NCBI GenBank assembly: GCA_004151065.3
Contig: NWUY0300009662.1
Coordinates: forward strand, 27,311 to 56,043
Direction of reading: 5' to 3'
Length of the DNA stretch: 28,733 nucleotides
Origin: Larix sibirica
Taxonomy: Eukaryota; Streptophyta; Pinopsida; Pinales; Pinaceae
The translations under genes were made by a program, and so were the position numbers. The notes under the pieces were generated by a model, which was given only the letters and a program-made list of their open reading frames with translations, was not told the origin of the DNA and ran no database searches. This document shows positions 20,445 to 28,733 of the stretch, piece by piece (position 1 is the stretch's first letter; every line of letters starts with the position of its first letter).

Positions 20445-21820
20445 GGATGCGAGTGGTGATGTGAGACGGCAGGATGTCATGTTGGGGATAGGTGGCAAGC
20501 CCTTGCCAACGCGTGGTGCATGCGAGAGTTTATGAAGGCAGGTGGGCGCAGTTATGAAAGATGTGGGGTTATGATGAAGGTGACCTTCGTACGAGGCGGC
20601 CTCATGCGAGGAGGTAGTTAGTGGGAGGTTGACATGAGGAATTGTACGAGCGGCAGGCTAGGAGGCACACATCCATTATGGATTTTTATGGGGGAAGTGC
20701 CAATAAACTGGGAGATAAGAGGTTGAGCATTATTGTTTATGGGGATCTCTCTTTCGACAATGTGCTCGTGGCCTCTGGACTGTGTTGCTTCTTGAGCATC
20801 CGTTGAGGGGTGGTGCTTCTGGGCATCGTGCAGGGTGGCAGAAAGGATCCTTAGTGCCTAGCTGATGGGGGGGACGTGTTGGGTTTGTGGAACAAGAGTG
20901 GAATGGAGTCTACAGGGAATAGGGGAGCGATGAAAGGCAGGGGGGCGGCATAGGGTGAGCCGTGAGCAACTCAAGTTGCATGGAACTACTGCTCGACAAT
21001 CCCCGCGTCTATCCAGATGGATGTGGAAATGTTGCAGCAGTGAGTGTAGAGGGAGGTGGAGGATGCGGGATCGTCAGTGGACAAAGAAATGCAAGAACCG
21101 TGGATCTAGGATCCTTAGTCCTCACGCAGTCGCTAGGGTCTGTATAAGCGAACCATTACCATGTATTGGGTGGTGAAGAGCATGCTCGTTCGAGTACTAC
21201 TAGAACGTGAGGAGAAGGAGCAAGCGGACGACGTAATGGTGGCATTTTGGAAGGAGATCTATGCGGACACACAACTACTGCACATGAAGATAGATGTGGT
21301 TGGGAAGAAGCTGGATCTCCCCTTCCTTATGAAAATGGGCTACGTCAACTCAGTTGGGGAAGGTGGTCAGGCCACGAGTGTGCATCAGGCTAGAGACGCG
21401 TGCCCCAATGGCTCATTTCCGCTTGAATCGGGTAATTATGCGTTCTAAGGGTGGGGGTGGGCGTCACTTTTTTTAATTATCCTGGTGGTTTATGGGTAGC
21501 GGTCTGTCTTTTGTTTTTTCTATGTTGGATATGTTAGTCTTGGTCTATAACTAGTTTTCAGGATCTTAGCAAGCATCGAGGCTGTCAGGTTTTGTCTGAT
21601 GATTATGTATGTTGGTGTTAGGAAAGAAAACAATGGTTAGTTTTGTATGTAGGCTATGTTTTCTCCTTCGAGGGAGGGATTGTAGGAAAGACTTGTTACA
21701 AGGCTCTTTGGACTCTCTTGGATGATTGTTTCATACTGTCATAAAGAGATATTAGGCTGGTGGTTTTTGTAGAAAAAATTGTATATTCTCTTAATATGAT
21801 ATAGCTTACTTACAAAAAAA
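20445..21820 (+). mobile_element. Poly(A) retroelement with 22-bp target site duplication
   Basis: The insert is 1,376 bp, G-rich unlike its surroundings, and ends TTACTTAC followed by nine A. It is flanked by 22-bp copies at 20423-20444 and 21821-21842 that differ at one base. Unit 2 of the host repeat has the empty site at 22893-22914. This is the signature of L1-type target-primed reverse transcription. Inside, the plus frame 21161-21448 encodes REEKEQADDVMVAFWKE and LLHMKIDVVGKKLD; no reverse transcriptase was seen. It is either a 5'-truncated LINE or a non-autonomous element moved by one. Confidence 0.85.
21161..21448 (+). CDS. Uncharacterised ORF carried by the inserted retroelement
   Basis: The longest clean frame in the insert has 95 codons, with a charged first half (REEKEQADD) and LHMKIDVVGKKLD in the middle. 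The element at about 24143-25465 has a comparable passage (LMHRKIDVIDK, near 24980-25010) in the same relative place before its 3' end. This suggests a shared protein. The function is unknown. The frame upstream (20445-21160) is broken. Confidence 0.4.
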   Translation: MYWVVKSMLVRVLLEREEKEQADDVMVAFWKEIYADTQLLHMKIDVVGKKLDLPFLMKMGYVNSVGEGGQATSVHQARDACPNGSFPLESGNYAF

Positions 21821-22126
21821 AACAAACAGAGACATTTACCTCTTAAGACAGGCTTTAAAATATATTATAGTATCACCACATATCTATTTTATGCCACTTA
21901 TGTGTGTGAGTGTGTCATGTATGTGGGTTGGGTGTGTGGGAGTGGATTGCTTATGTGGGTGTGTGGGTGCATCACTTGTGCAAGTTTGTGGTTTAGGTAT
22001 GTGAGTGTAACGTGTATGTTGGTGTGTGAATTCATCACTCGTGTGGATATGTGGATTAGGTATGTGAGGCTATAGCTTATGTATGGAAATGCATTGCTTA
22101 TGTGTGAGTTCCTCACTTATGCGCAC

Positions 22127-23330
22127 AAATCAATAACTCCTCTACTTGGAATGTTGTATTCAGGCTATGAAAAGCCCTCTATATCTATTTCTCTTCCAAG
22201 GTCCATCCCAAGGTCTTTTGGATCTATTATGCAAATGTGTATCCTCGTATAAGAGAAATATGTTGTTATTCCATTATACCCAATGTTAATGAACTTTCTA
22301 GCACATGTATGATATACAAATTTAGAAGCATGTGGTCTTCTAAAGTGAATATTGAATCGGGATAATTGAGACATGGAATTAATCCATTGTTCTAAAACAT
22401 GGACCGTGGTTTTAGGGGAGTGTAGTACTTTGTGTGAAACATTGCATCATGCATTTTTTCCATTTAACAATGACCAACTTACAGTGATCGATATAGATCG
22501 ATTGTTGAAAGGGCATTGCTATAAATTATATAATGGTGGTCTATAAAAGGTCACTGTTAAAAATGTATGTCCATTAAGTGTTGTGATATCTGGAATGGAA
22601 CTTATCCAATAATACAAAAGCATTGAATCGGAAATAAACAACAATGGAGAGAATGTAGGGTTGGGGGCAACTGCACATCCAAGGGTTAAAACTTCTAATG
22701 CCTAAACTATGGAGGAAGACATCTCCATGAACTCGGCACTCAAATGAGTAAACAACATTTGAGTGCAGTGAGAATATGACGAAGATTAAATGTGATGTAT
22801 TAATTTCCTCTTTACCAAATCAGAACATTTGACCCTTGGCATTCAAAAACCTAGTGTCTTCACCTTCTTGTATTTATATTCTACTACATGTTAACAAACA
22901 GAGACATCTACCTTTTGATACGGGCTTTAAAATAGATGATAGTAGCACCATATATCTATTTTTATGTCACTTATGTGTGTTAGTGTGTCATGTATGTGGG
23001 TTGGGTGTGTGTGAGTGGATCGCGTATGTGGGTGCAACATTTATGAATGTGTAAGTGTGTCGCTTATGCTTGTTTGTGGTTTAGGCATGTGAGTGCATCA
23101 TGTATGTAGGTGTGTTAATTCATCACTTATGTGGATATGTGGGTTGGGTGCATGAGGCTACCACTTATGCATGGCAATGCATTGCTTGTGTGTGAGTTCC
23201 TAACTTGTGTACAAGAGTGCATCACTTATGTGTGTGAGTATGGCACTTATGCGTGAGGGTGTCATTTATGTGCAAGTGTGTCACTAATGTGGGTGTGTGG
23301 GCTAGTTGTAAGTGCATCACTCACATAAAT
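22127..23330. repeat. Tandem ~1-kb repeat, unit 2 (uninterrupted)
   Basis: This is the second copy of the unit starting at 19726, at perhaps 80-85% identity by eye. It keeps the empty target site (22893-22914) and a longer TG-rich tail from about 22965, with recurring CACTTATGTG and GTGAGTG words. No gene is recognised. Confidence 0.85.
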
Positions 23331-23442
23331 ATAAGAAACACACTCCACATGCACATAAGCGCTGCAATCATTGTAGCAAACAAATGGTTTCTTGCTAACA
23401 CACACGATGTGAGGGTAGGTATGGAAAACCACACACACACAC

Positions 23443-23480
23443 ACTACAAGGAAACACCCTTTAGCAGAAGCTTTTGCAGA
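23443..23480 (+). mobile_element. Possible CACTA-type transposon end
   Basis: CACTACAAGGAAACACC resembles the CACTACAAGAAA terminus of plant En/Spm elements. It is followed by GCAGAAGC repeats and GTCGCTAGCGG, like subterminal repeats. The matching inverted end was not found within the next 3 kb, so this is only a candidate. Confidence 0.25.
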
Positions 23481-23539
23481 AGCTCCTCTAAAAAGAGCCC
23501 AAATATCCATTTAAATTAGAGGTCGCTAGCGGAGACAAG

Positions 23540-25910
23540 TGGACTTTTAGTGGATGTTTTTATAAGGTACTTTTATATATACCAAACACACGAGTGTGCC
23601 CTTAGTCTAGAGGCACCGACGCAAACTGAAACAAAACACACTGATATTGAAAATCCCCATTAAATGGAGAGAAACATACTTATTTTCTATTTCTACAACC
23701 AACAATAACCGATGCATTTAAACTAAATGAATGCACTGGTGTGTCCACATAATTCACTCACTGCTTTCAGCCAAAAAGATAACCTTCCTACCTGGAAATA
23801 TATGTTTCTTTTTAAATAAGAAAAAAGGAATTACGGTGCATTCTATATAATACATTGCACCAGTGTGTCGGTCAATTTGGCGCACCGATGTTGGATAAAA
23901 TTAAATAAATTGCGAGATGAATTTTTTTAATTGTTTAGATCCATTAAAGGTGTGTTTAGATATTTGAACAACAATGGTGCATCATGTAATTGGAATCATT
24001 GGTACATGGTGAAATTACAAAGAATGTCGAGCGATTTGTTTTTTGATATTTTTATATTAACTGGAGGTGTGTTTACGTCAATCCAACACATTGGCGCATT
24101 GCCTGATATTATGCACCGGTGTAGGGTAACATTAATAATAATTGCTTCCCGGATGCAAGTGCAAACGATCGAAATGATGTGCAAGTGGCACGAGACGAGG
24201 CCTCGTGGCATCATTAAGCTAGGAGGGAGGGCCATCTAGGAGTATGACGAGGTGTTAGCAAAGATGACGATGAGGGGGGATATTAATTTCGACAGATGGT
24301 GGGTCTTGGTAATGAGGGATTGCAAGTACAGAGATCAGGTGCAATGGCATGGTCACTCGTGGGGAGTAATGGCGAGAAAAGGTGGTGAAGCCGACTTGAG
24401 TACTAGTCCGAGGTCGCACTCATGTTTTTATGCTAGGGTGATGATGGAAATTGATGGGATCAGAGGCCTTGACTTGGAGAAGGGGATGGTTCTAAGGAGA
24501 GATTGATTTATCCTAGTGGTGCTTATGTTTATGATAGAGGGAACATGGTAGAAAGTGGTTGTGTTTGTTGGAGAAAAATGGGGGTGTAAGACGCGGGGAA
24601 GGAAGGGTCGTCATGCTAAGAAAAGGGCGTAAGTGGGAGGTGGTTCGCCTGCCACTCAAGATCAAATGAAGGCAATGTAGGCTCTGTTGTCCTACAAGAA
24701 GATGATCTCGCAACCGATGCAGTAGGAGATTGATGAGGCAAAGAAGGGATTGTGGGATGAATTTGCTTCCACCTAGCCAATGGAGGAGGTGGAGACTTTG
24801 TCGAACTGGATCCAAGATCAAAGCAGCATGAGGGTAAGGGTGGCCCTGTACGAGTGCTTGATTGTGTCCCTTTGGGTGTTGAAGTATCTGTTGTCCCATC
24901 AATTGGTGGACAAAGGCAAGGGGAAGGAGATAAGTGAGGATCTGGCTAACTCCTAGGAGGCTCTCCACGTGGATTCACGTCTCATGCACAGGAAAATCGA
25001 TGTCATTGATAAGAATATGGGCATTTAATTCATCTCGAGAACTCCTGCAGACGTGTCCACTTCGGTTGATCCTCTAGTCATCAGGAAGGCGGGCACTATG
25101 GATCGTTCCCATATTCCTTGATTTCTTGTTTTAGGGTTATGGATTTACAATATTTTTGTGTATGTAAGTGTCTAAATTGGGAGTTTGTAGAGGGATTTAG
25201 GATGGTCCGACAGTGTCTGAGTTTAGCATTTTTGGGGAAAGACTATCAGATGGTAGTAGAAATGCTTATGTTTGGGGGTTTGAATATGTCGAGTCTTGTT
25301 AAAAAACTCATAATATGGGATCCTGGATAATAAAAAATTGAAGGTTGGGCGTAATTTGGATCTATTTTCCACAGAGTGGAGGGTCTGATTACGCTTGGGA
25401 CTGGTGTCTCCTCTTATATATTTATGTTTATGATTATAAATACAATACAAACTAACTTACAAAAAAAACTCTTAAAAACATGTCGAATGAAAACTATTTT
25501 TATATCGGTGTATTCATTAACGATGTGTTTGTATCTACAAAACGCATCAGTGTGTCCTATAATTTTGAGCACCGAAGTAGGGTAAACATGAAAAAAATGG
25601 AAGGAAAATGTTTTTTATAAATTTATATTTACGGACGGTGCGTTTATATATACTAAACGCTCCAGTGCTTCCATAATTGAGCGCATGATTAAGGTAAAAT
25701 TAAAAAAATGCGTGATGAATAACTATTTATTTTCTATATTCATTATCGATGTGGCCATGCCACCAAAACACATTGGTGCATCTAGTTATCGAGCGCACCA
25801 AAAAAGAGTAAAATAAAAATACCGAACAAAAAAACCATTTATTTATGTTGTCAAATGAATTTTCGACACAATGACCCGTTAGGGCACCATGCATAGTGTT
25901 TAGTTTGTAA
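23540..25910. repeat. ~115-bp tandem array, interrupted
   Basis: Monomers carry a block like AACGCATCAGTGTGTCC followed about 20 bp later by GAGCACCGAAGTAGGGTAAA. The first block recurs near 23585, 23735, 23857, 23968, 24086, then 25541, 25656 and 25767. Most spacings are 111-120 bp. The copies are quite diverged. The gap between 24143 and 25465 is a retroelement insertion. A satellite-like origin or transposon subterminal repeats are both possible. Confidence 0.75.
24143..25465 (+). mobile_element. Second poly(A) retroelement, inserted in the ~115-bp array
   Basis: The insert interrupts an array monomer and ends CTAACTTAC plus eight A, the same ending as the element at 20445-21820. It is G-rich with broken plus-strand frames: RGDINFDRWWVLVMRDCKYRD and HGHSWGVMARKGGEADLS near 24270-24400, and LMHRKIDVIDK near 24980-25010. 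No RT was seen. The target duplication is not clear and the left edge is approximate. Confidence 0.6.
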
Positions 25911-26560
25911 CGCATCGTTAATAGTGCACTCTAAATACAAAAGACATCACTAGAATCGGCCTACGACGCAACCCAAATGCTAGATTCTGGCAAGATGTGG
26001 CAGACCGCTTATCCACATTGTTGGCTCGACAGAGATTCCACCCTGTATGGGTTCAAGAGATCCTACGAGACCCTGAGTTAGTTGAGATATGGAGGATTAT
26101 TCCTCGTGATATGAGGAGGTTGATGTGTCATATCATTGGTGCAACCATCCTTCTAGATGGGAGGGATGGCCATGGTAGTCACATATACTTCGCCTAATGA
26201 GGGTGGCAATCCTCCTCCTCCATATCCTAATTCTCATCATCGAGTCGATCAACCATCATCTCCTCCTCCTCCTCCTCCTCCTCCTCCTCCTCCTCCTCAT
26301 CATGACAACTGACCATGATTTCCTCCTCCACACCCAACAGACCCACCACCATCTCCAACTCATCTACAGGTTGACCAACCACCCTCTCCACCTCAACGAG
26401 ATGACCATCCACCATCTCGTACTCCACTTGTCTCACTTCTAAATAGGATGGTTCCAACGAGTGAGATTGATCTTTAGGGAGATATCTATGATGCTCTCTA
26501 TTCTACTAGTAGAGGTCTTGATGCCTTAGGTTCCAGAGGTGGACTAGCTATATCATAGCA
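25911..26560 (+). pseudogene. Broken reading frame with proline-rich stretch
   Basis: The frame 25997-26197 encodes FHPVWVQEILRDPELVEIW and RRLMCHIIGATILLDGRDGHG. After a shift near 26180 the frame continues NEGGNPPPPYPNSHHR, then about a dozen prolines from a (CTC)n repeat (26260-26298), more Pro-rich sequence with a stop, and LVSLLNRMVPTSEIDL. The order and continuity suggest a former protein of about 190 residues or more. No family was recognised; proline-rich transposon accessory proteins are one possibility. Confidence 0.4.
26260..26298. repeat. (CTC)n trinucleotide repeat
   Basis: Thirteen or so CTC/CCT units that encode polyproline in the frame of the broken ORF around them. Confidence 0.95.
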
Positions 26561-26601
26561 TTTATTAGACTTGAGATGTATATTTAGCATGCATCATGAT
26601 A

Positions 26602-26625
26602 TGTGTGTGTGTGTGTGTGTGTGTG
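26602..26625. repeat. (TG)n microsatellite
   Basis: Twelve TG units just upstream of the LINE start at about 26641. Confidence 0.95.
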
Positions 26626-26646
26626 ATTAGTTAACTTGGAGGGGCA

Positions 26647-28282
26647 ATGGAGCTCTGTGGCTCCCAAACTGCCCGAAGGCCGAAACTCGTAGGAAGAGCA
26701 GAACATTATGACGCACGTTTTGAACTTTTTCCCTTCATTGTTCCACCTGTCTCCCGGGTCAGTTCACATCAGGCTCACATCACTGCTTTCCCTTCGATCA
26801 TGGGACGAAACGTAAAGATGACTCTCAGGATGGAGGAAGAGAAGTTGAATTATGATAGTCCATCCCCTGATAGGTCCATCTTCTTTTCGGATGAAGAGAT
26901 AAAGCCTCGCATTAGATTAAATGGATCGCCTGTCGAGGAAACGATAATCCGCACACAAGGCAATGATAGCTAGTCTTTATTGCCCTTGTCTAAAAATGAA
27001 GACCTTGGTACGTCGAAGGACTTGGATACTAAACCCATACGCAGCAAAGGGCCATGATAAAAAAAGGCTCCGGCAGAACTGGTGGTCGGAAGGGAAATTA
27101 ACATTGAAGAAGTCCCATAATACCTTGCTACAACATTGGTGGGGATATTATGTGGAAAATTCGCAGGTGAATCGGGTATCCGTCGTTGGCTGGAGCAAAA
27201 CTGGGGTCCGATTCTTGATAACATTTCCTCCTTTCATATTTTTTAAAGAGGATGGATTTTGTAAAGGGTCCACTCGGAATTAGACAGACAGAGACTTACG
27301 ACTCGCAATTGGAGCTGGGGACCTTCGGGTCTAATACTTAAAAGGTGGCGTGTTGATTTTGATGCAAAAAGAGAACCGCATAATCTGCAAGAGGTTTGGG
27401 TCATTTTTTCGAGTTTACCTATGTTCTTCTGGAAAGAACCTCTTCTGAAGGCAATAGGAGATCAGCTTGGTAAATTTATTTCCCTGGAGGAGAAATGGGA
27501 TAAAAAAGTTGATAGACGATTTGCAAGAAATTTGGTAGAAATGGACCTCTGTGATGGCTTATTTGAAGAAATCAAACTGGAATTGAATGGAAGCATCTGG
27601 CATCAACGTCTGGATTATTGGAAAATTCCTTTTAGATGTTTAAGATGCATACAGGTAGGACATATAATTCAGGATTGTCCAAATTCTGCTTCGCGTACTT
27701 CGTTAAGAAGGAATATTTGGGTTAAAAAACCTTCGGGAGAGAAACAAGAGGCGACGATAGAAGATTTTTCGAAAAAAGGTGAAGTCGTGCAAGTCGCAGT
27801 GGAGCATGTTCACGACGTCGACCCATGTAAGCTGGTGAACAATGCGTTAACCTGCCTCCCCGATAAGCATGATGTCCCTTCTAAAGTCCCTCTTGTTTTT
27901 AATTCGCCTTTGTCTGCAGCTCCGGAAGGAGAGCCTGTTCTTGTTTCAGATTCTCTGCCTTTTCATAGTACTTCTCCTTTTAAAGGTCTGGCAGAAAAAT
28001 CTCCTTCAACTTCCCCCTCTCTCTGAAGGACAGTTGAACATTTTCCGAAAAAAATCCTTCTCGAAGACTTACAACACTAGGGCTAGAGTGGCCTCTATAG
28101 GGAGGAATGAAGAAGTGCTATGTGGAGGGTTAAAATCTGACACCCCACCCAAAGTCACTCTAGGAAGGAAATCCCAGTTAACCAAGGCAAAAAACCAAGC
28201 TCTTTTAGATATAAAAGGTGGAAAACAAACAATCATCCCTAGGGCCCTTGGAGCGGATAAAGCCCTCCCGAGGGTTTCCTAA
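26647..28282 (+). pseudogene. LINE ORF1 (DUF4283-like, CCHC zinc knuckle), frameshifted
   Basis: Frame 1 from ATG 26647 gives 108 codons with an acidic segment (MEEEKLNYDSPSPDRSIFFS). Frame 2 (26963-27283) continues with GVRFLITFPPFIFFKED, a DUF4283-like strand. Frame 1 then resumes with NWSWGPSGLILKRWRVDFD and VWVIFSSLPMFFWKEPLLKA, the end of a DUF4283 domain. From 27421 it reads on to the zinc knuckle CLRCIQVGHIIQDC (CX2CX4HX4C, about 27640-27680), typical of LINE RNA-binding ORF1 proteins. That frame stops at 28026. Frame 2 carries the basic C-terminus (TYNTRARVASIGRNEE to LPRVS) and ends TAA at 28280-28282. At least three shifts are needed. Confidence 0.8.
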
Positions 28283-28733
28283 TGCGGTGTATGTCCTTTA
28301 ATTTAAGGGGGTTAGGGGGTCCCCCCAAAATAAATTCCCTTAAGAGGATGATTAACAATCTTAAGCCTTCGATTATCCTCTTATAAGAAACCATGACAGA
28401 AGGTAGCAAAGCCCAGGCTTCTTTAGAACCTCTCTTAAAAGATTGGTCATTTGCTCATTTAAGTGCAGATGGACATTCAGGGGGGTTACTCAAGGCTTGG
28501 ATTCTTGCGTTGAAAGAAATAGAGACATGTAAACTATACAATGTGTTGAAGACAGTCCTTGAAGACAGTACCACTGGAGACTCCTTTGCATTTTACAACG
28601 TTTATGGGCCTTTTATCAATCACAAGGGATTCTGGGATAACTTCTTCTCCAGCAAGCTATGGGAAGATCAGAATTCAGTTATTGGAGGAGACTTAAACCT
28701 AACTGTCTCAGAAAGAGAAATTTGGGGGAAGCT
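28282..28733 (+). pseudogene. LINE ORF2, endonuclease domain start (partial)
   Basis: The frame begins at ATG 28282 with MRCMSFNLRGLGGPPK, the usual opening of plant LINE endonucleases (N of NLRG). It continues with PSIILL*ETM, where the expected Gln of LQET is a TAA stop (a single C-to-T change from CAA). Then come GHSGGLL, FYNVYGP and VIGGDLNLT, which match the SGGL, NVYGP and GGDFN motifs of apurinic-type endonucleases. The domain nicks target DNA for reverse transcription. The reading frame leaves the window at base 28733. Confidence 0.85.

Larger units (their letters stand above)
19726..22126. repeat. Tandem ~1-kb repeat, unit 1 (split by a retroelement)
   Basis: Unit 1 aligns over its length with unit 2 (22127 onward). 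Shared landmarks are ATAACTCC..TACTTGGA, TTCTAAAACATGGACC, GAAAGGGCATTG, CTCAAATGAGTAAACAACATTTGA and CACCTTCTTGTA. A TG-rich tail (about 21893-22126) follows. Without the insertion at 20445-21820 the period is about 1.0 kb. No coding potential was seen. Confidence 0.85.
26641..28733 (+). mobile_element. 5' part of a plant L1-type LINE, continuing past the right edge
   Basis: The element begins near a GC-rich hairpin at 26642-26674. It carries a frameshifted ORF1 with DUF4283-like and zinc-knuckle segments, then the endonuclease start of ORF2. The RT should lie to the right of the window. Stops and shifts in ORF1, plus one stop in ORF2, show an inactive but fairly recent copy. It belongs to a different LINE family from the one in the TPI intron. 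Confidence 0.8.

Noticed and set aside
21898-23510. His/Thr-rich minus-strand frames in the TG tracts
   Set aside because: They are low-complexity translation of a TG-rich minisatellite with no stops by composition.
23931-24239. 102-codon plus frame
   Set aside because: Its first two thirds run through the ~115-bp tandem array and only the end enters the retroelement; it is not one gene.
24513-24968. 151-codon minus-strand frame
   Set aside because: It lies antisense to the retroelement body at 24143-25465, and its Leu/His/Pro/Ser composition fits the complement of the G-rich plus strand.
26227-26457. Minus frame with a long Glu run
   Set aside because: The Glu run is the complement of the (CTC)n repeat; the plus strand gives more continuous protein-like sequence on both sides.

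Overview
This is nuclear DNA of a seed plant with a large, transposon-rich genome. A conifer or other gymnosperm is the most likely source. That is inferred from one very long intron, many decayed LINE and Ty3/gypsy pieces, and AT-rich single-copy DNA. Nothing resembles a bacterial operon, and most of the reading frames that can be found here are chance.

The main gene is plastid triosephosphate isomerase on the minus strand. Exon 1 (17988-18218) carries the start codon, a Ser-rich transit peptide and a maturation-site-like segment, and ends AAG|GTCAGT. Exon 2 is a 27-base micro-exon (1688-1714), bounded by TTGCAG| and |GTAAGT, that encodes FFVGGNWKC, the first strand and active-site N/K of the TIM barrel. 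The two exons are in phase (0/0) and are separated by a 16,273-bp intron. The next exon (starting around NGTK) is not visible, so it should lie left of the window. A plus-strand terminal exon with an acidic C-terminus (1-261) sits where TPI intron 2 should be. It would be nested in TPI, unless the TPI copy is incomplete.

The intron holds, from low to high coordinates: a small LTR-like block near 2.2-2.5 kb; LINE 3' sequence (4.06-5.39 kb) with a pentanucleotide tail; a 2.4-kb LTR-like or unknown block (5.4-7.85 kb) with a dense RY/CATGCA cluster; LINE reverse transcriptase (7.85-9.19 kb); plain AT-rich sequence; a decayed Ty3/gypsy integrase (11.8-12.83 kb); another fragment of the same LINE family (13.5-13.8 kb); an unidentified two-stop reading frame (13.8-14.6 kb); and several short tandem repeats. 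Every LINE and gypsy coding piece recognised in the intron is in the same orientation as TPI.

Right of the TPI promoter is a repeat landscape. A roughly 1-kb unit is tandemly duplicated (19.73-23.33 kb), and its first copy was split by a 1.38-kb poly(A) retroelement with a 22-bp target duplication. A ~115-bp tandem array (23.54-25.9 kb) is split by a second, apparently related retroelement. A broken proline-rich reading frame follows. The window ends in the 5' part of a plus-strand LINE: ORF1 with DUF4283-like and CCHC segments, then the start of an endonuclease ORF2. The two ORFs are joined by a TAATG stop/start overlap.

No tRNA, rRNA or CRISPR was seen. All family assignments are by eye from motifs; none was tested by a search.
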